Made by a program: the position numbers and the translations under genes | Notes under the pieces: generated by a model | What the model was told of the DNA's origin: nothing | What the model saw: only the letters and a program-made list of their open reading frames with translations | Databases searched by the model: none | Part shown: positions 20,032 to 29,100 of the stretch, piece after piece | Position numbering within the stretch: the first letter of the stretch is position 1 | Layout of the letters: every line of letters begins with the position of its first letter | From: Fagopyrum homotropicum | Taxonomy: Eukaryota; Streptophyta; Magnoliopsida; Caryophyllales; Polygonaceae | Assembly: GCA_033239125.1 (NCBI GenBank) | Contig: BSWB01000006.1 | Span: 32,604,001 to 32,668,000, forward strand | Direction: 5' to 3' | DNA length: 64,000 nt

Positions 20032-20908
20032 CTTGGTCATAATTGCTTCCAACACATCATCCGTGTTCTCCTTAGCTTGCTGGGATGAGCTCAAAGATGG
20101 GAATACTTCTCCATGTGTAGAGATTGCTTCTCAATAAACTCCCAAAGCTTCATCAACCGGTGTATCCATGAAAGTGTCAACAGAAAGTGATTGGAGTTTG
20201 AATTGAGTTTCCCCATCCAAACCCTTAAAGTAAATCTCTAGCAACTCAATCTTTGGAATCCCATGGTGAGGGCAATCCAACAAAAGGTCCTTGAACCTCT
20301 CCCATGATTTGAACAAACTTTCTCTATCTTTCATGACAAAAGCATTAATCTTACCCCTTAATTCAACAGTTTTTGATGGGGAAAGAACTTAGTAAGAAAC
20401 TCCGTAGTCATCTCTTCCCATGTGTTGATTCTTCCAGCTGGAAGAGATTGATCCAACCAAGCGCCTTGTCTTTCAAAGAGAAGTAGAAAGGCCTTAACAT
20501 GTAGTTTTCATTCTCCACTCTAGATGGTCTCAAAGTCTCCATAAGAATCTCATAGCTTTGTAAGTGTTGATGCGGAGATTCCCTTTCCAAACCTCCAAAT
20601 TCACATTGTCGAATCATTGTGAGGACTTGAGGTCCAAGCTCATCGTCATGCTTAGCTAAATCTCCTAGATTAACTCCGGGACGCCGCACTTGTTGATTTG
20701 GGTCCATCCTTTGACCTAGGGTTTGCGGTGCTCCAGCGAATAGGTTACCTCGGTCAACCATAGCCGGAAACCGAGGTGGTGGATGTATCTTGGCCGGTGC
20801 AATTGGGTTAGGATCCTGCCTTGGTCCAACAACTGAGTTCGGTCAAGGTCGGATTTGGGCTTATAGTTCGGCCATGTCAGCTCGGATCTCTTATGTCCTT
20901 GCACGAGC

Positions 20909-20951
<43 letters not shown>

Positions 20952-21116
20952 AGCTTCGTTACTCAACTGAAGTTGCTCTAGCACATCCTTCGATTCGGCT
21001 TCAAGATCTCGATTATCTTGGTCAACCATCTTAGCTTCTTTCAATCTTCTTTTGTATGTTTTTTCTTGTTCGGGATCGTAAGGAACGATTTCTTTCCCAG
21101 CACGATTTCATCGCAT
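20032..21116 (-). pseudogene. Element A gag, N-terminal half
   Basis: Homologous to the gag of B-E. The ATG is at 21114-21116; the third codon is TGA (21108-21110) where relatives have Arg. The coiled-coil region is expanded by a (CT)18 run. The conserved core from QTLGQRMDPNQQ to FMDTPVDEA is at about 20130-20730, with frameshifts near 20385 and 20450. The C-terminal part continues at 6887 beyond element F. It would form virus-like particles if intact; here it is dead. Confidence 0.85.
20912..20947. repeat. (CT)18 microsatellite inside gag of element A
   Basis: 36 bp of pure CT on the plus strand, i.e. (AG)n in the gag sense strand where relatives have a Glu/Arg-rich coiled coil (GAGAGAGAA-like codons). 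Slippage from that GA-rich coding stretch is the likely origin. Confidence 0.9.
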
Positions 21117-21221
21117 AAACCTAAAGAAAGATCTTGGAAATAACTCAAGTAAAGTAGTCAATAGCAACAAGGGCAGCAACCCCAAAAGACAACCAAATAC
21201 CGGACTTGGTCTTGACCAAGT

Positions 21222-21238
21222 CCCTGGCAACGGCGCCA
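21222..21238 (-). other. Element A primer-binding site (tRNA-Asp, one mismatch)
   Basis: In element orientation TGGCGCCGTTGCCAGGG: 16 of 17 positions match the tRNA-Asp complement. A GGTC..GACC palindrome follows immediately inside. Confidence 0.85.
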
Positions 21239-21244
21239 AAAACC

Positions 21245-22289
21245 TGTTCACTCTGAGACGTATGTGAAAACGTGAACGAAATAACTTTAAATTTATAACC
21301 TAAAATATAAGTCTGAAACAATATGCGAACCCACAGTGTACGGATCAATTGTAATAACAATATATACTCCAAGGTCGAACACAAAGACTATGGTGAAATA
21401 AAGCACGTTATATCAGGTTGTCAATCTCAAGCAATCAATAAAACAAAGGTAACAAAGGTGATGTAATAATTAGATAAAGGAATGCAGATTCTAGAGGTCA
21501 AGGCATTCATTGTGGTTCCGACGTAAGATCTCAAAGGATAACATGGACAAAGCTAAGGTTTGCAAGGGAAGGTATTTCTAAGGTGGGAATAGATCACCGG
21601 GTAAGTCTCTCTACTCACTATCTCAAACCAAAGATCCTCTCACCGGGTAAGTCTCAAGGAACTAAGGAAAGGAACTATAATCTCAAACCAACACACCACC
21701 TATGGGAATAGAACTAACCTTTACCGGGTAAGTCTCAGGTTAACTCACAAAGATAGGATGAAGGCACACTCAAACCCCAATAAAGGATAAACCTTTATTA
21801 CTTAACACTCATCATCATCGGTATACAAGCAAAGGAATCACCGGGTAAGTCTCATCCTAGGCTTGCGTATGGACCTGTAAAGGTACAACAAGGATAGGAT
21901 TTGCAAACTAAAACCTAACTCAAGTATGGATCATATCTGGGATGCATCTCGCTCGGTTCATACCGACCTCGGTCGAGGTGTTCTACGAACCAACCGAGAT
22001 GAGGTTCAACTAAGGTTTGGCTCGAGCTTTCAGAGTCCACTAAGGTAAAGGCTCATTCTTTCATCGTCTTTCCCACAACCTTCAGCCAATCACCCTAAAA
22101 TCGCACAAGAATTTAGCCAATAATCATCATGATAACAACAATCAAATATAAGAAGGAAGAATCAATATCCAAACAAGAAAACCTTAACACAAAGGTCTCA
22201 ATAATCACTCAATCAAACAATCCAAACAACCAACAAACTGTGTTCCTTAATCACAAACTAAAAGACAACAATCAAAGAATCTAAGAAAA
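21245..22289 (-). repeat. Element A 5' LTR, U5-side part (interrupted by B)
   Basis: Starts on the plus strand with TGTTCACTC, ending the LTR in ...GAACA in element orientation. It contains four ACCGGGTAAGTCTC-type repeats (about 21597-21855) and CCTCGGTCGAGG at 21967-21978. Element B is inserted after 22289; the U3-side part resumes at 33681, giving an LTR of about 1622 bp. Confidence 0.85.
22285..22289. repeat. Target-site duplication of element B (partner 33676-33680)
   Basis: GAAAA on both sides of element B, a perfect 5-bp duplication. Confidence 0.93.
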
Positions 22290-22596
22290 TGATAGCATGA
22301 ATTATAGTCTATATTTTGGGGTTTGTTTGGACGTTTTATCTTCAATAATCTGCATGATTGCATGTATAATATGAGATTATATTACCATTTCATCTACCTT
22401 TGCGGGAATCGAGGTCTACACCTAGTTTTGCTGTAATTGTAGGTAAAATGGCACGTTTTCCATCAAAAAGGAACAAAAGGAACTATGGAGTCATTGGAGC
22501 TACATTGAGGAGCATAAGGAACCATCCAGGAAGCATAGCCATGGATTAAGATTCACTTTGGACCAGTTTTGAGAGATTTCACATTCAGTTGTGACT

Positions 22597-22839
22597 CACC
22601 TCGGTTGACCAGAGATTCATCTCGACCGAGGTGATCCAGAGACGCCGACTCGACCGAGGCGAACACCTAGGACGCGGCGAGAATATTTTATTCTTGGCTG
22701 AGATCTTTTATCTTTGGAAGGTGATCTTATATTTTTGGGCTTGGCTCCTGGAAGGAAGAAGATCTTATATTTTACCTATTTTATGGGAAGAGATCTTTCT
22801 AAGATATATTATCTTTGGAGGGTTATTTTCCTATAAAAA
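22597..22839 (+). promoter_or_regulatory. Element B LTR promoter: palindrome cluster and TATA box
   Basis: TATAAAAA at 22832-22839. About 170-235 nt upstream is a cluster of three sites of the ACCTCGGTT / CTCGACCGAGG type (22597-22662), spaced 10-20 nt apart. The same cluster recurs in the 3' LTR and, inverted, in C and D. Confidence 0.65.
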
Positions 22840-23433
22840 GGGTTGGATTTCCACAAATCCAACATCATGCTATACCATCGATCAAGGTTTATAGCACGCA
22901 GCAGCCATACTCTAGTTGGGAGATTTGAAGAACCTTTTTGAAGGTTGAAGGAAGATTGAAGATCATAGCTTTTATAGCTTTTTGAAGGGTTTTGTAAGAT
23001 TGTCTTTGATTCCCTTCCTTGTTGTCTTCTCTTGTTGGATTGCTATCCAAGGAACGCTTTTGTTGTGGTATTTAATTCAGTTATTGAAGTCTTTTCCATT
23101 AAATTCTTCTTGTTCAAATATTCACCTTCTTCCCATATGTTTAATACTTTCATAATGATGATGAGTGGCTAATTTCCTTGTCTTATTCTAGGGTGATTGG
23201 CTGAAGGTTGTGGGAAAAACAATGATAGAATAGTCTTAGATTCCAGTAGGACCCTGAAAGTTCGAGTCTTTAACCTTAACCCTAAGCATCTCGCTCAGTC
23301 GATGAACATCTCGGCCGGGGTGGAATTCGGATGACCGAGGTGACTTATCTGATCCTAAACTGAGAGCTAAGTGTTAGAGTTTGCCAAATCCTATCCTTAT
23401 TACACCTTTCCTGGTTCAAAGCAAGCTTAGGAT

Positions 23434-23693
23434 GAGACTTACCCGGTAATTCCTTAGTTTGTGTACCAACGATCATAAGCGTAGGTAATAAAGGTTTATC
23501 CTTTATTGGGGTTTGAGTGTGCTTCCATCCCATCTTTGTGAGTTAGCCTGAGACTTACCCGGTAAAGGTTGATTCTATTCCCTTAGATGGTGTGTTAGTT
23601 TGAGGTTATAGTTCTTTATCTTCATTCCTTGAGACTTACCCGGTAATAGGAGTTACGGTTTAGGATTAGAGAGTAGTGAGACTTATCCGGTGA
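23434..23693 (+). repeat. Four spaced GAGACTTACCCGGTAA repeats in the LTR
   Basis: Copies start at 23434, 23550, 23631 and 23678; the last has one change (TATCC) and ends GTGA. The set is conserved in the LTRs of A, C, D and E but not in F. The motif reads GGGTAAGT on the other strand. Confidence 0.85.
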
Positions 23694-24040
23694 TCTACTC
23701 CACTTTAGTAACACCTTCCCCTTGCAAAAATCTCAGCTTTGTCCCCTTATCTTTAGATCTTGAGTTGGAACCACAACTAGACGCTTTAATCCCTAGAATT
23801 GCATGTTTGCTTTATTGACTTCTTATTCATCTTTGATTGTGTTAATTACTCTTGTGGTTAGTATTCACGAAGCTTACTGTTATTGACTTTGTTTCACCGA
23901 GTCCCTGTGATCGACCCCTGGAATTTCTTGCTTTTTACTACGATTGACCCGTACACTGCGGGTTCGCATCCTTGTTTTAAGCTTAAGTCTAGGGTTATAA
24001 ATTTAAAGCTTGCACACACCGTTTGGAGCGAACAAGTTTT

Positions 24041-24057
24041 TGGCGCCTTTGCCGGGG
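24041..24057 (+). other. Element B primer-binding site (tRNA-Asp, one mismatch)
   Basis: TGGCGCCTTTGCCGGGG: one G-to-T change from the 17-nt complement of tRNA-Asp, six bases past the LTR end. Confidence 0.9.
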
Positions 24058-24061
24058 ACTT

Positions 24062-24106
24062 GGTCTAGACCGAGCCGGTACGGTTTGCTCTTGGGGCACT
24101 TGCCCC
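24062..24106 (+). other. Leader palindromes between PBS and gag (dimerisation/packaging candidate)
   Basis: GGTCTAGACC (24062-24071), a perfect palindrome just after the PBS, and GGGGCACTTGCCCC (24093-24106), a second self-complementary element. C (45264-45308) and D (59534-59579) keep the first exactly and the second with changes. A role in RNA dimerisation or packaging is inferred from position only. Confidence 0.5.
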
Positions 24107-24160
24107 CGTGTCATCTAACCACTCTACTTCAGTGACTTTTGCAGGTTCTTTCTTAGGTAT

Positions 24161-27100
24161 ATGCGAAGAACCCGCACTGGGAAGGAAATCGTTCCTTACG
24201 ATCCCGAACCAGAAAAGACATACAAGCGACGCTTAAGAGAAGCGAAGATGGCCCAACAAGACAACCGCGATCTTGAGGCCGAATTGAAAGAGGCGTTAGA
24301 GCTGCTACGCCTCAGCAAGGAAGAACTAAGGCGAGAGAAGGAAGAAACTCGCACCAAAACTGAAGCAATCAAAGCAGAAATGGCCGTCATACGAGACCAG
24401 ATTCTACTTCGACCGAGGGACAACCCAGTTCCCGATGCTGGACCGAGGCAGGTTCCAGTTGCTGACCCTCGACCGAGGCAGGTTCCAGTACCAGACGCCC
24501 CGGCCGAGATACATCCACCTCGGATGCCAGTCCGAGATGTTCTTCTTGGAATTCCACAAACCCTAGGTCAAAGGATGGACCCTAATCAACAACTGAGGCG
24601 TCCAGGAGTCAACCTAGGAGATCCAGCGGACCATGACTATGAACTTCGACCGCAAGTTCTATCCATGATTCGCCAATGCCAATTCGGAGGGATGGAGAAG
24701 GAATCACCACATCAACATCTTCAAAACTATGAGATCTTGATGGAAACCTTGCGACCTTCCAGAATTGAAAATAACAACTACAAGCTAAGACCTTTTTACT
24801 TTTCTTTAAAAGATAGAGCTCTTACTTGGTATCAATCTCTTCCTCCAAGTAAAATTAGCACATGGGAGGAGATGTCTACAGAGTTCTTGACCAAATTCTT
24901 TCCCCCCTCAAAGACAGCTGAAATGAGAGGGAAGATAAATGCTTTCATTATGAAGGACAAGGAGAGCTTGTCCAAGTCATGGGAGCGGTTCAAGGACATT
25001 CTTTTGGATTGCCCACATCATGGAATTCCAAAGTTAGAGTTATTGGAGATTTACTTCAAAGGACTGGACGGAAGCACCCAGTTCAATCTCCAACTACTCT
25101 CCGCCGGTACCTTCATGGACATGGCGATTGACGAGGCTTGGGACTTCATCGAGAAGCAAGCCTTGCATATGGAGAAGTACACCCACCAAGGAGCTGAAGG
25201 TGGAGTTAAAAGAGTCAACTTTCAAGAGACTCAATCCAACAATAATCAACTCACGTCTTTGAAGAATGACGTGAAGCAATTGAAGGAACTCTTGGTTGCT
25301 CAAACCAAGAGAGAAGAGCAAGGACAAAGGAACAACAACAACGGATACCGTAACAACAACAACGGTTCCCGGAACATCAACTACAACAACAACAATAGAG
25401 GATCCAATAGCAATAATTGGAGGGCGAACAACCAAAATAACGGTAACAATCATTCAAACTCTAACTCTAACGATTCCTCTAACCCTTTCCTCTCTTCCCC
25501 TTCTTCTTCTTCTTCTTCTACTCCATTAAAAAGCCAAGGGCAAGGGTCAAGTTCGTCTCAGCCAGAAAAGAAAGACGCAATTCTGGAGGCTATCTTGATC
25601 AAGCTTAGTGCTATGGAGACTTCTATGACTTCATTTTCAAGGGCCCAAAAGTCCTTCGAACAACAACTTGCAAGTAGGGCGAATGAAGCGCCAAGAGATC
25701 CAGGGAAGCTTCCAGCAAAGACGGAAAGCAACCCTAAGGGCCAGTGCATGGCCATAACGACGAGGAGTGGACTTAAAACTGCAGATCCAGCACCTCGTTC
25801 GACGCAGACCACCTCGGTCCAGATCCAGTCGAAGAACACCTCGACCGAGATGCCAACCGAGGCGGAGCAACAGAAAGCGGAGGGGAAAACTGAAGTTTAT
25901 GTTCCACCTCCTGCATTCAAACCACCACTTCCATTCCCCCAGTCAAGGGCCAGAGCACATCTAGACAAGCACTTTGATAAGTTCCTTGACTTGATGAATA
26001 AGCTGCATATTAACATTACTTTCCTTGATGCCATTCTAGGAATGCTTGCCTATGGGAAGTTCTTAAAGGAGATCCTATCAAGGAAAAGGAAATTGGAAGA
26101 CTATGGTGAAGTTAGGATGACATCTAAATCCTCGGAGCTTATTAAGATCATGAAGGAGAAGATGCCACCTAAGTTGAGAGATCCCGGCTCATTTAGCATT
26201 CCCATTCAAGTTGGGGATGTCACTTGTGAAGCCCTTTGTGATCTAGGAGCCAGCGTGAGCATCATCCTGCTGGAGCTATGCATGAAGATCGGACTTGGAG
26301 AGCCCAAGCCGGTCAAGATTCGACTTTATATGGCGGATCGCTCCATCACCCATCCCGTGGGCATCTTGGAGGACGTTCCGGTCAAGTTAGGTAACTTCTA
26401 TCTTCCTATAGATTTTGTTGTACTTGACATTCCCGCAGATTATCTTGTTCCTATTATTCTCGGGAGGCCATTTCTAGCAACTTCGGGTTGCAATGTGGAT
26501 TGCAAGAACGCCAAGTTGAAATTCAACATTGGTGGCGATAAGGTGGAGTTCGCACTACTTGCAGCCATGAAAGGGGAGCAGCTAACTGATGATATCTTCA
26601 ACATCTACGATGAGGAAGAATCAAGAGAATTGGTGAGCTCTATCCTTATTAACGATCCACTCGAAAAAGTTATAAGTTTTAGTTTAATAGAGGAAGGTAT
26701 AGATGCTTCTTGTGATGCAGATATACGGAGCTTGAAGGCACTGGAAGAAGATCCAGAAGCTAAAACTGAGACACTAATCCAGGAGACGAAGATCTCCAAT
26801 TTCGGTTCCAGTTGCAGTACCTCGACCGAGGCACTTCCTGGACTGAGCGAGGCGACTGAAGAACATCTCGGTCAACGCCTCTGCGCCTCGACCGAGGTCG
26901 ATGGCGAGATGATGTCAACTGAGACTACTGAGAATAATACTCTTCTTACTCACTTCTCTGACATTCATCCTCAGTTGGTGGAACATTCCATCCACCAACT
27001 TTCTGATAAAAACGGACCTTGGTATGCTGATATTGTAAATTATCTTGTTTGCCAGGAAACACCGCCCGGATTGACGTACTCTCAAAAGAAGAGATTCTTC

Positions 27101-28294
27101 AAGGAAGTACGACATTATTACTGGGATGAGCCGCTGCTATTCAAGCGCGGACCGGATGGGATGCTTCGAAGATGCATTCCAGAAGATGAGGTTAATAGCG
27201 TTATACGGCACTGTCATTCGCTTCCTTGTGGAGGACATGCTAGCACCGATAAAACATGCGCTAAGGTATTGCGTTCCGGTTTCTTTTGGCCTACATTATT
27301 TAAAGATGTACAAGCTTTTGTTGTCTCTTGTGATGCATGCCAAAGAACAGGAAATTTATCAAGGAGGAATGAGATGCCACTTAATAACATCCAAGAGGTG
27401 GAAATCTTCGATGTATGGGGGATTGACTTCATGGGACCTTTCCCATCCTCCGGAGGAAACCTCTATATCCTTCTTGCGGTTGATTACGTCTCTAGATGGG
27501 TTGAAGCCATTGTCTCTCCCACTAATGACGCCAAGGTGGTTGTGAAGTTCCTAAACAGGACTATCTTTCCACGGTTTGGAACTCCACGCATCATCATCAG
27601 CGATGGAGGAACGCATTTCATCAACCGGAAGTTCAAAGCACTTCTATCGAAGTATGGGGTAACCCACAAGGTATCAACTGCTTATCACCCTCAAACTAGT
27701 GGACAGGTCGAGATCTCGAATAGAGAAATCAAAGCAATTTTGGAGAAGACCGTCTCTAGAACAAGGAAGGATTGGTCCATGAAATTGGACGATGCTCTTT
27801 GGGCGTACAGGACCGCATTTAAGACTCCCATAGGTACCACCCCTTATAATTTGGTATATGGGAAGTCTTGCCATTTGCCCGTCGAATTGGAACACAAAGC
27901 GTATTGGGCGATCAAATGGTTGAATTTCGACATCAAAGAGGCCGGCGAGAAGCGACTGTTGGAACTCAACGAGCTGGAAGAGCTGCGTTTGAACGCTTAT
28001 GAGAATGCCAAAATCTACAAGGAAAGGACGAAGAGATGGCATGACAAGCGTATCGTCCCAAAGGAGCTTAACGAAGGAGACTTAGTTCTACTCTTCAACT
28101 CCCGCCTCCGCCTTTTTCCAGGTAAGTTGAAATCAAGATGGACCGGACCTTATGTTGTGAAACATGTTTTTCCTCATGGTGCAGTTGAGATATGGGGCGA
28201 AACTAGCGGAAGCTTCAAGGTCAATGGTCATAGACTTAAGAAGTATCAACCGGAAACTCCGGTTGAGGAGGTTGCCCCAATATACCTCATTTGA
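24161..28294 (+). CDS. Element B gag-protease-integrase polyprotein (1377 aa, RT-RH missing)
   Basis: An intact ORF from the ATG at 24161, where C, D and E gag also start (MRRTR). Coiled coil about 15-85; a Pro/Arg-rich stretch (about 82-120) encoded by CGACCGAGG repeats; gag core about 160-335; Asn-rich spacer about 390-436; no CCHC knuckle seen. Protease about 685-780 with DLGAS and PIILGRPFLATSG; one change (SIILLEL) next to the active site. After a Ser/Thr/Glu linker of about 120 residues the protein goes straight into integrase: HHCC zinc region about 1013-1065, catalytic D1089, D1148, E1184 (35 residues between D2 and E), and a GPY-type C-terminal module about 1325-1345. About 500 residues of RT-RNase H present in F are lacking. 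Element D has the same junction, so this is an inherited architecture. A non-autonomous but IN-competent product is likely. Confidence 0.93.
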   Translation: MRRTRTGKEIVPYDPEPEKTYKRRLREAKMAQQDNRDLEAELKEALELLRLSKEELRREKEETRTKTEAIKAEMAVIRDQILLRPRDNPVPDAGPRQVPVADPRPRQVPVPDAPAEIHPPRMPVRDVLLGIPQTLGQRMDPNQQLRRPGVNLGDPADHDYELRPQVLSMIRQCQFGGMEKESPHQHLQNYEILMETLRPSRIENNNYKLRPFYFSLKDRALTWYQSLPPSKISTWEEMSTEFLTKFFPPSKTAEMRGKINAFIMKDKESLSKSWERFKDILLDCPHHGIPKLELLEIYFKGLDGSTQFNLQLLSAGTFMDMAIDEAWDFIEKQALHMEKYTHQGAEGGVKRVNFQETQSNNNQLTSLKNDVKQLKELLVAQTKREEQGQRNNNNGYRNNNNGSRNINYNNNNRGSNSNNWRANNQNNGNNHSNSNSNDSSNPFLSSPSSSSSSTPLKSQGQGSSSSQPEKKDAILEAILIKLSAMETSMTSFSRAQKSFEQQLASRANEAPRDPGKLPAKTESNPKGQCMAITTRSGLKTADPAPRSTQTTSVQIQSKNTSTEMPTEAEQQKAEGKTEVYVPPPAFKPPLPFPQSRARAHLDKHFDKFLDLMNKLHINITFLDAILGMLAYGKFLKEILSRKRKLEDYGEVRMTSKSSELIKIMKEKMPPKLRDPGSFSIPIQVGDVTCEALCDLGASVSIILLELCMKIGLGEPKPVKIRLYMADRSITHPVGILEDVPVKLGNFYLPIDFVVLDIPADYLVPIILGRPFLATSGCNVDCKNAKLKFNIGGDKVEFALLAAMKGEQLTDDIFNIYDEEESRELVSSILINDPLEKVISFSLIEEGIDASCDADIRSLKALEEDPEAKTETLIQETKISNFGSSCSTSTEALPGLSEATEEHLGQRLCASTEVDGEMMSTETTENNTLLTHFSDIHPQLVEHSIHQLSDKNGPWYADIVNYLVCQETPPGLTYSQKKRFFKEVRHYYWDEPLLFKRGPDGMLRRCIPEDEVNSVIRHCHSLPCGGHASTDKTCAKVLRSGFFWPTLFKDVQAFVVSCDACQRTGNLSRRNEMPLNNIQEVEIFDVWGIDFMGPFPSSGGNLYILLAVDYVSRWVEAIVSPTNDAKVVVKFLNRTIFPRFGTPRIIISDGGTHFINRKFKALLSKYGVTHKVSTAYHPQTSGQVEISNREIKAILEKTVSRTRKDWSMKLDDALWAYRTAFKTPIGTTPYNLVYGKSCHLPVELEHKAYWAIKWLNFDIKEAGEKRLLELNELEELRLNAYENAKIYKERTKRWHDKRIVPKELNEGDLVLLFNSRLRLFPGKLKSRWTGPYVVKHVFPHGAVEIWGETSGSFKVNGHRLKKYQPETPVEEVAPIYLI

Positions 28295-28336
28295 TGAGGC
28301 ATCATGGTCCAGCTAGCGACCTTAAACCAAGCGCTT

Positions 28337-28354
28337 CTTGGGAGGCAACCCAAG
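28337..28354 (+). other. Conserved post-pol hairpin and pyrimidine tract (element B)
   Basis: CTTGGGAGGCAACCCAAG, a perfect 6-bp stem, 43 nt after the pol stop. It is followed by a pyrimidine-rich run ending TTTTCTAG (to 28381), which has the form of a plant 3' splice site. The block is conserved in A, C and D and partly in F. Confidence 0.65.
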
Positions 28355-28510
28355 GTATTGCTTTCTTTTCCCGTTTTCTAGTCTAGCTTAGATAGTTTGC
28401 TTTTGCTTTGTTTTGTTTGTTTTTGGCGTCCTAGACAGATGACTGGAGACCTCTAAGGAAGGAGCATAACTGGAAGTTCAGAAGTTTGAGAATTCGAGAA
28501 GACGAAGTTT

Positions 28511-28873
28511 GACTGAGACACCTCGGTCCAGTCGAGGCCACCTCGACCGAGTTGATTCTTGAGCAACCGAGGCGATTAGGGTTTCTGCAGAACCACCTCG
28601 GTCCGTACCACCTCGGTCCAGTCGAGGCCATCTCGACCGAGGTGACAGCAGTTCCAGGAACAGTATAAAAGGGGAAAAAATTCTGTTTTCACTTTTTACC
28701 TTCTTCGACTCGACCGCGGCGCCTTCTCACCTCGCTTCCTCAAATCTTGCTCGTTTTCGAAGATTTCCGCTTCCAAACTGCGATTGAAGGGTAGAGGATC
28801 CCATTGCAAGTACAGATCTGCGAAGAAATCGAACGAATCGACCGAAACGAGGTAAAAATAGTCGAAACCCTAA
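28511..28873 (+). promoter_or_regulatory. Element B internal ORF1 promoter candidate
   Basis: Palindrome cluster of CACCTCGGTCC / CTCGACCGAG sites (28517-28645), then TATAAAAGG at 28664-28672, 437 nt before the ORF1 ATG. Downstream is a telo-box AAACCCTAA (28865-28873), an element frequent near transcription starts of plant housekeeping genes, and ACGAG|GTAAAAATA at 28851/28852, which has the form of a 5' splice site. C has the same features in the same order. This looks like a gene-type promoter and leader inside the element; transcription from it is inferred. Confidence 0.6.
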
Positions 28874-29100
28874 CTCGTTCGTTCGTTTCGATTTGGGCTT
28901 TGGTTGCCCTTGAATCTGCTGAGAAAAGGCTTAAGTACCCCATAGGAAGCAATTGTAGTGAATTTTGGGGGAAAAGAACTGGATTTCTGAGATTTGAATC
29001 GCAAACTGTTACGCCTCGGTCCAGTCGAACTGCATCTCGACCGAGGTGATTCTTGAGGATTGTCAGCGACCGAGGTGATCTGACAGTAGCTGAAAAAAAA

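Larger units (their letters stand above)
22290..24034 (+). repeat. Element B 5' LTR
   Basis: 1745 bp, from TGATAGCATG to ...GCGAACA. U3 has a GAGGTCTACAC box near its 5' end that also occurs in F, then the palindrome cluster and TATA. Downstream are four GAGACTTACCCGGTAA-type repeats and a conserved U5 end with CCGTACACTGCGGGTTCGC. Confidence 0.95.

Noticed and set aside
22631..22894. Repeated 70-90-codon ORFs in LTRs (also 32272-32511, 36572-36784, 46590-46802)
   Set aside because: They recur only because the LTRs recur, and are open over the palindrome cluster and TATA. No start context or conservation pattern of a protein.
23434..23693. CRISPR-like array from regularly repeated LTR motifs
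   Set aside because: Spacing is irregular, the repeats are short, and the same sequences occur in every LTR copy; the context is a plant retrotransposon.
23940..24060. tRNA gene near the LTR end
   Set aside because: The GGTTCGCATCC and TGGCGCC stretches are the U5 block and the primer-binding site; no cloverleaf or A-box is visible.
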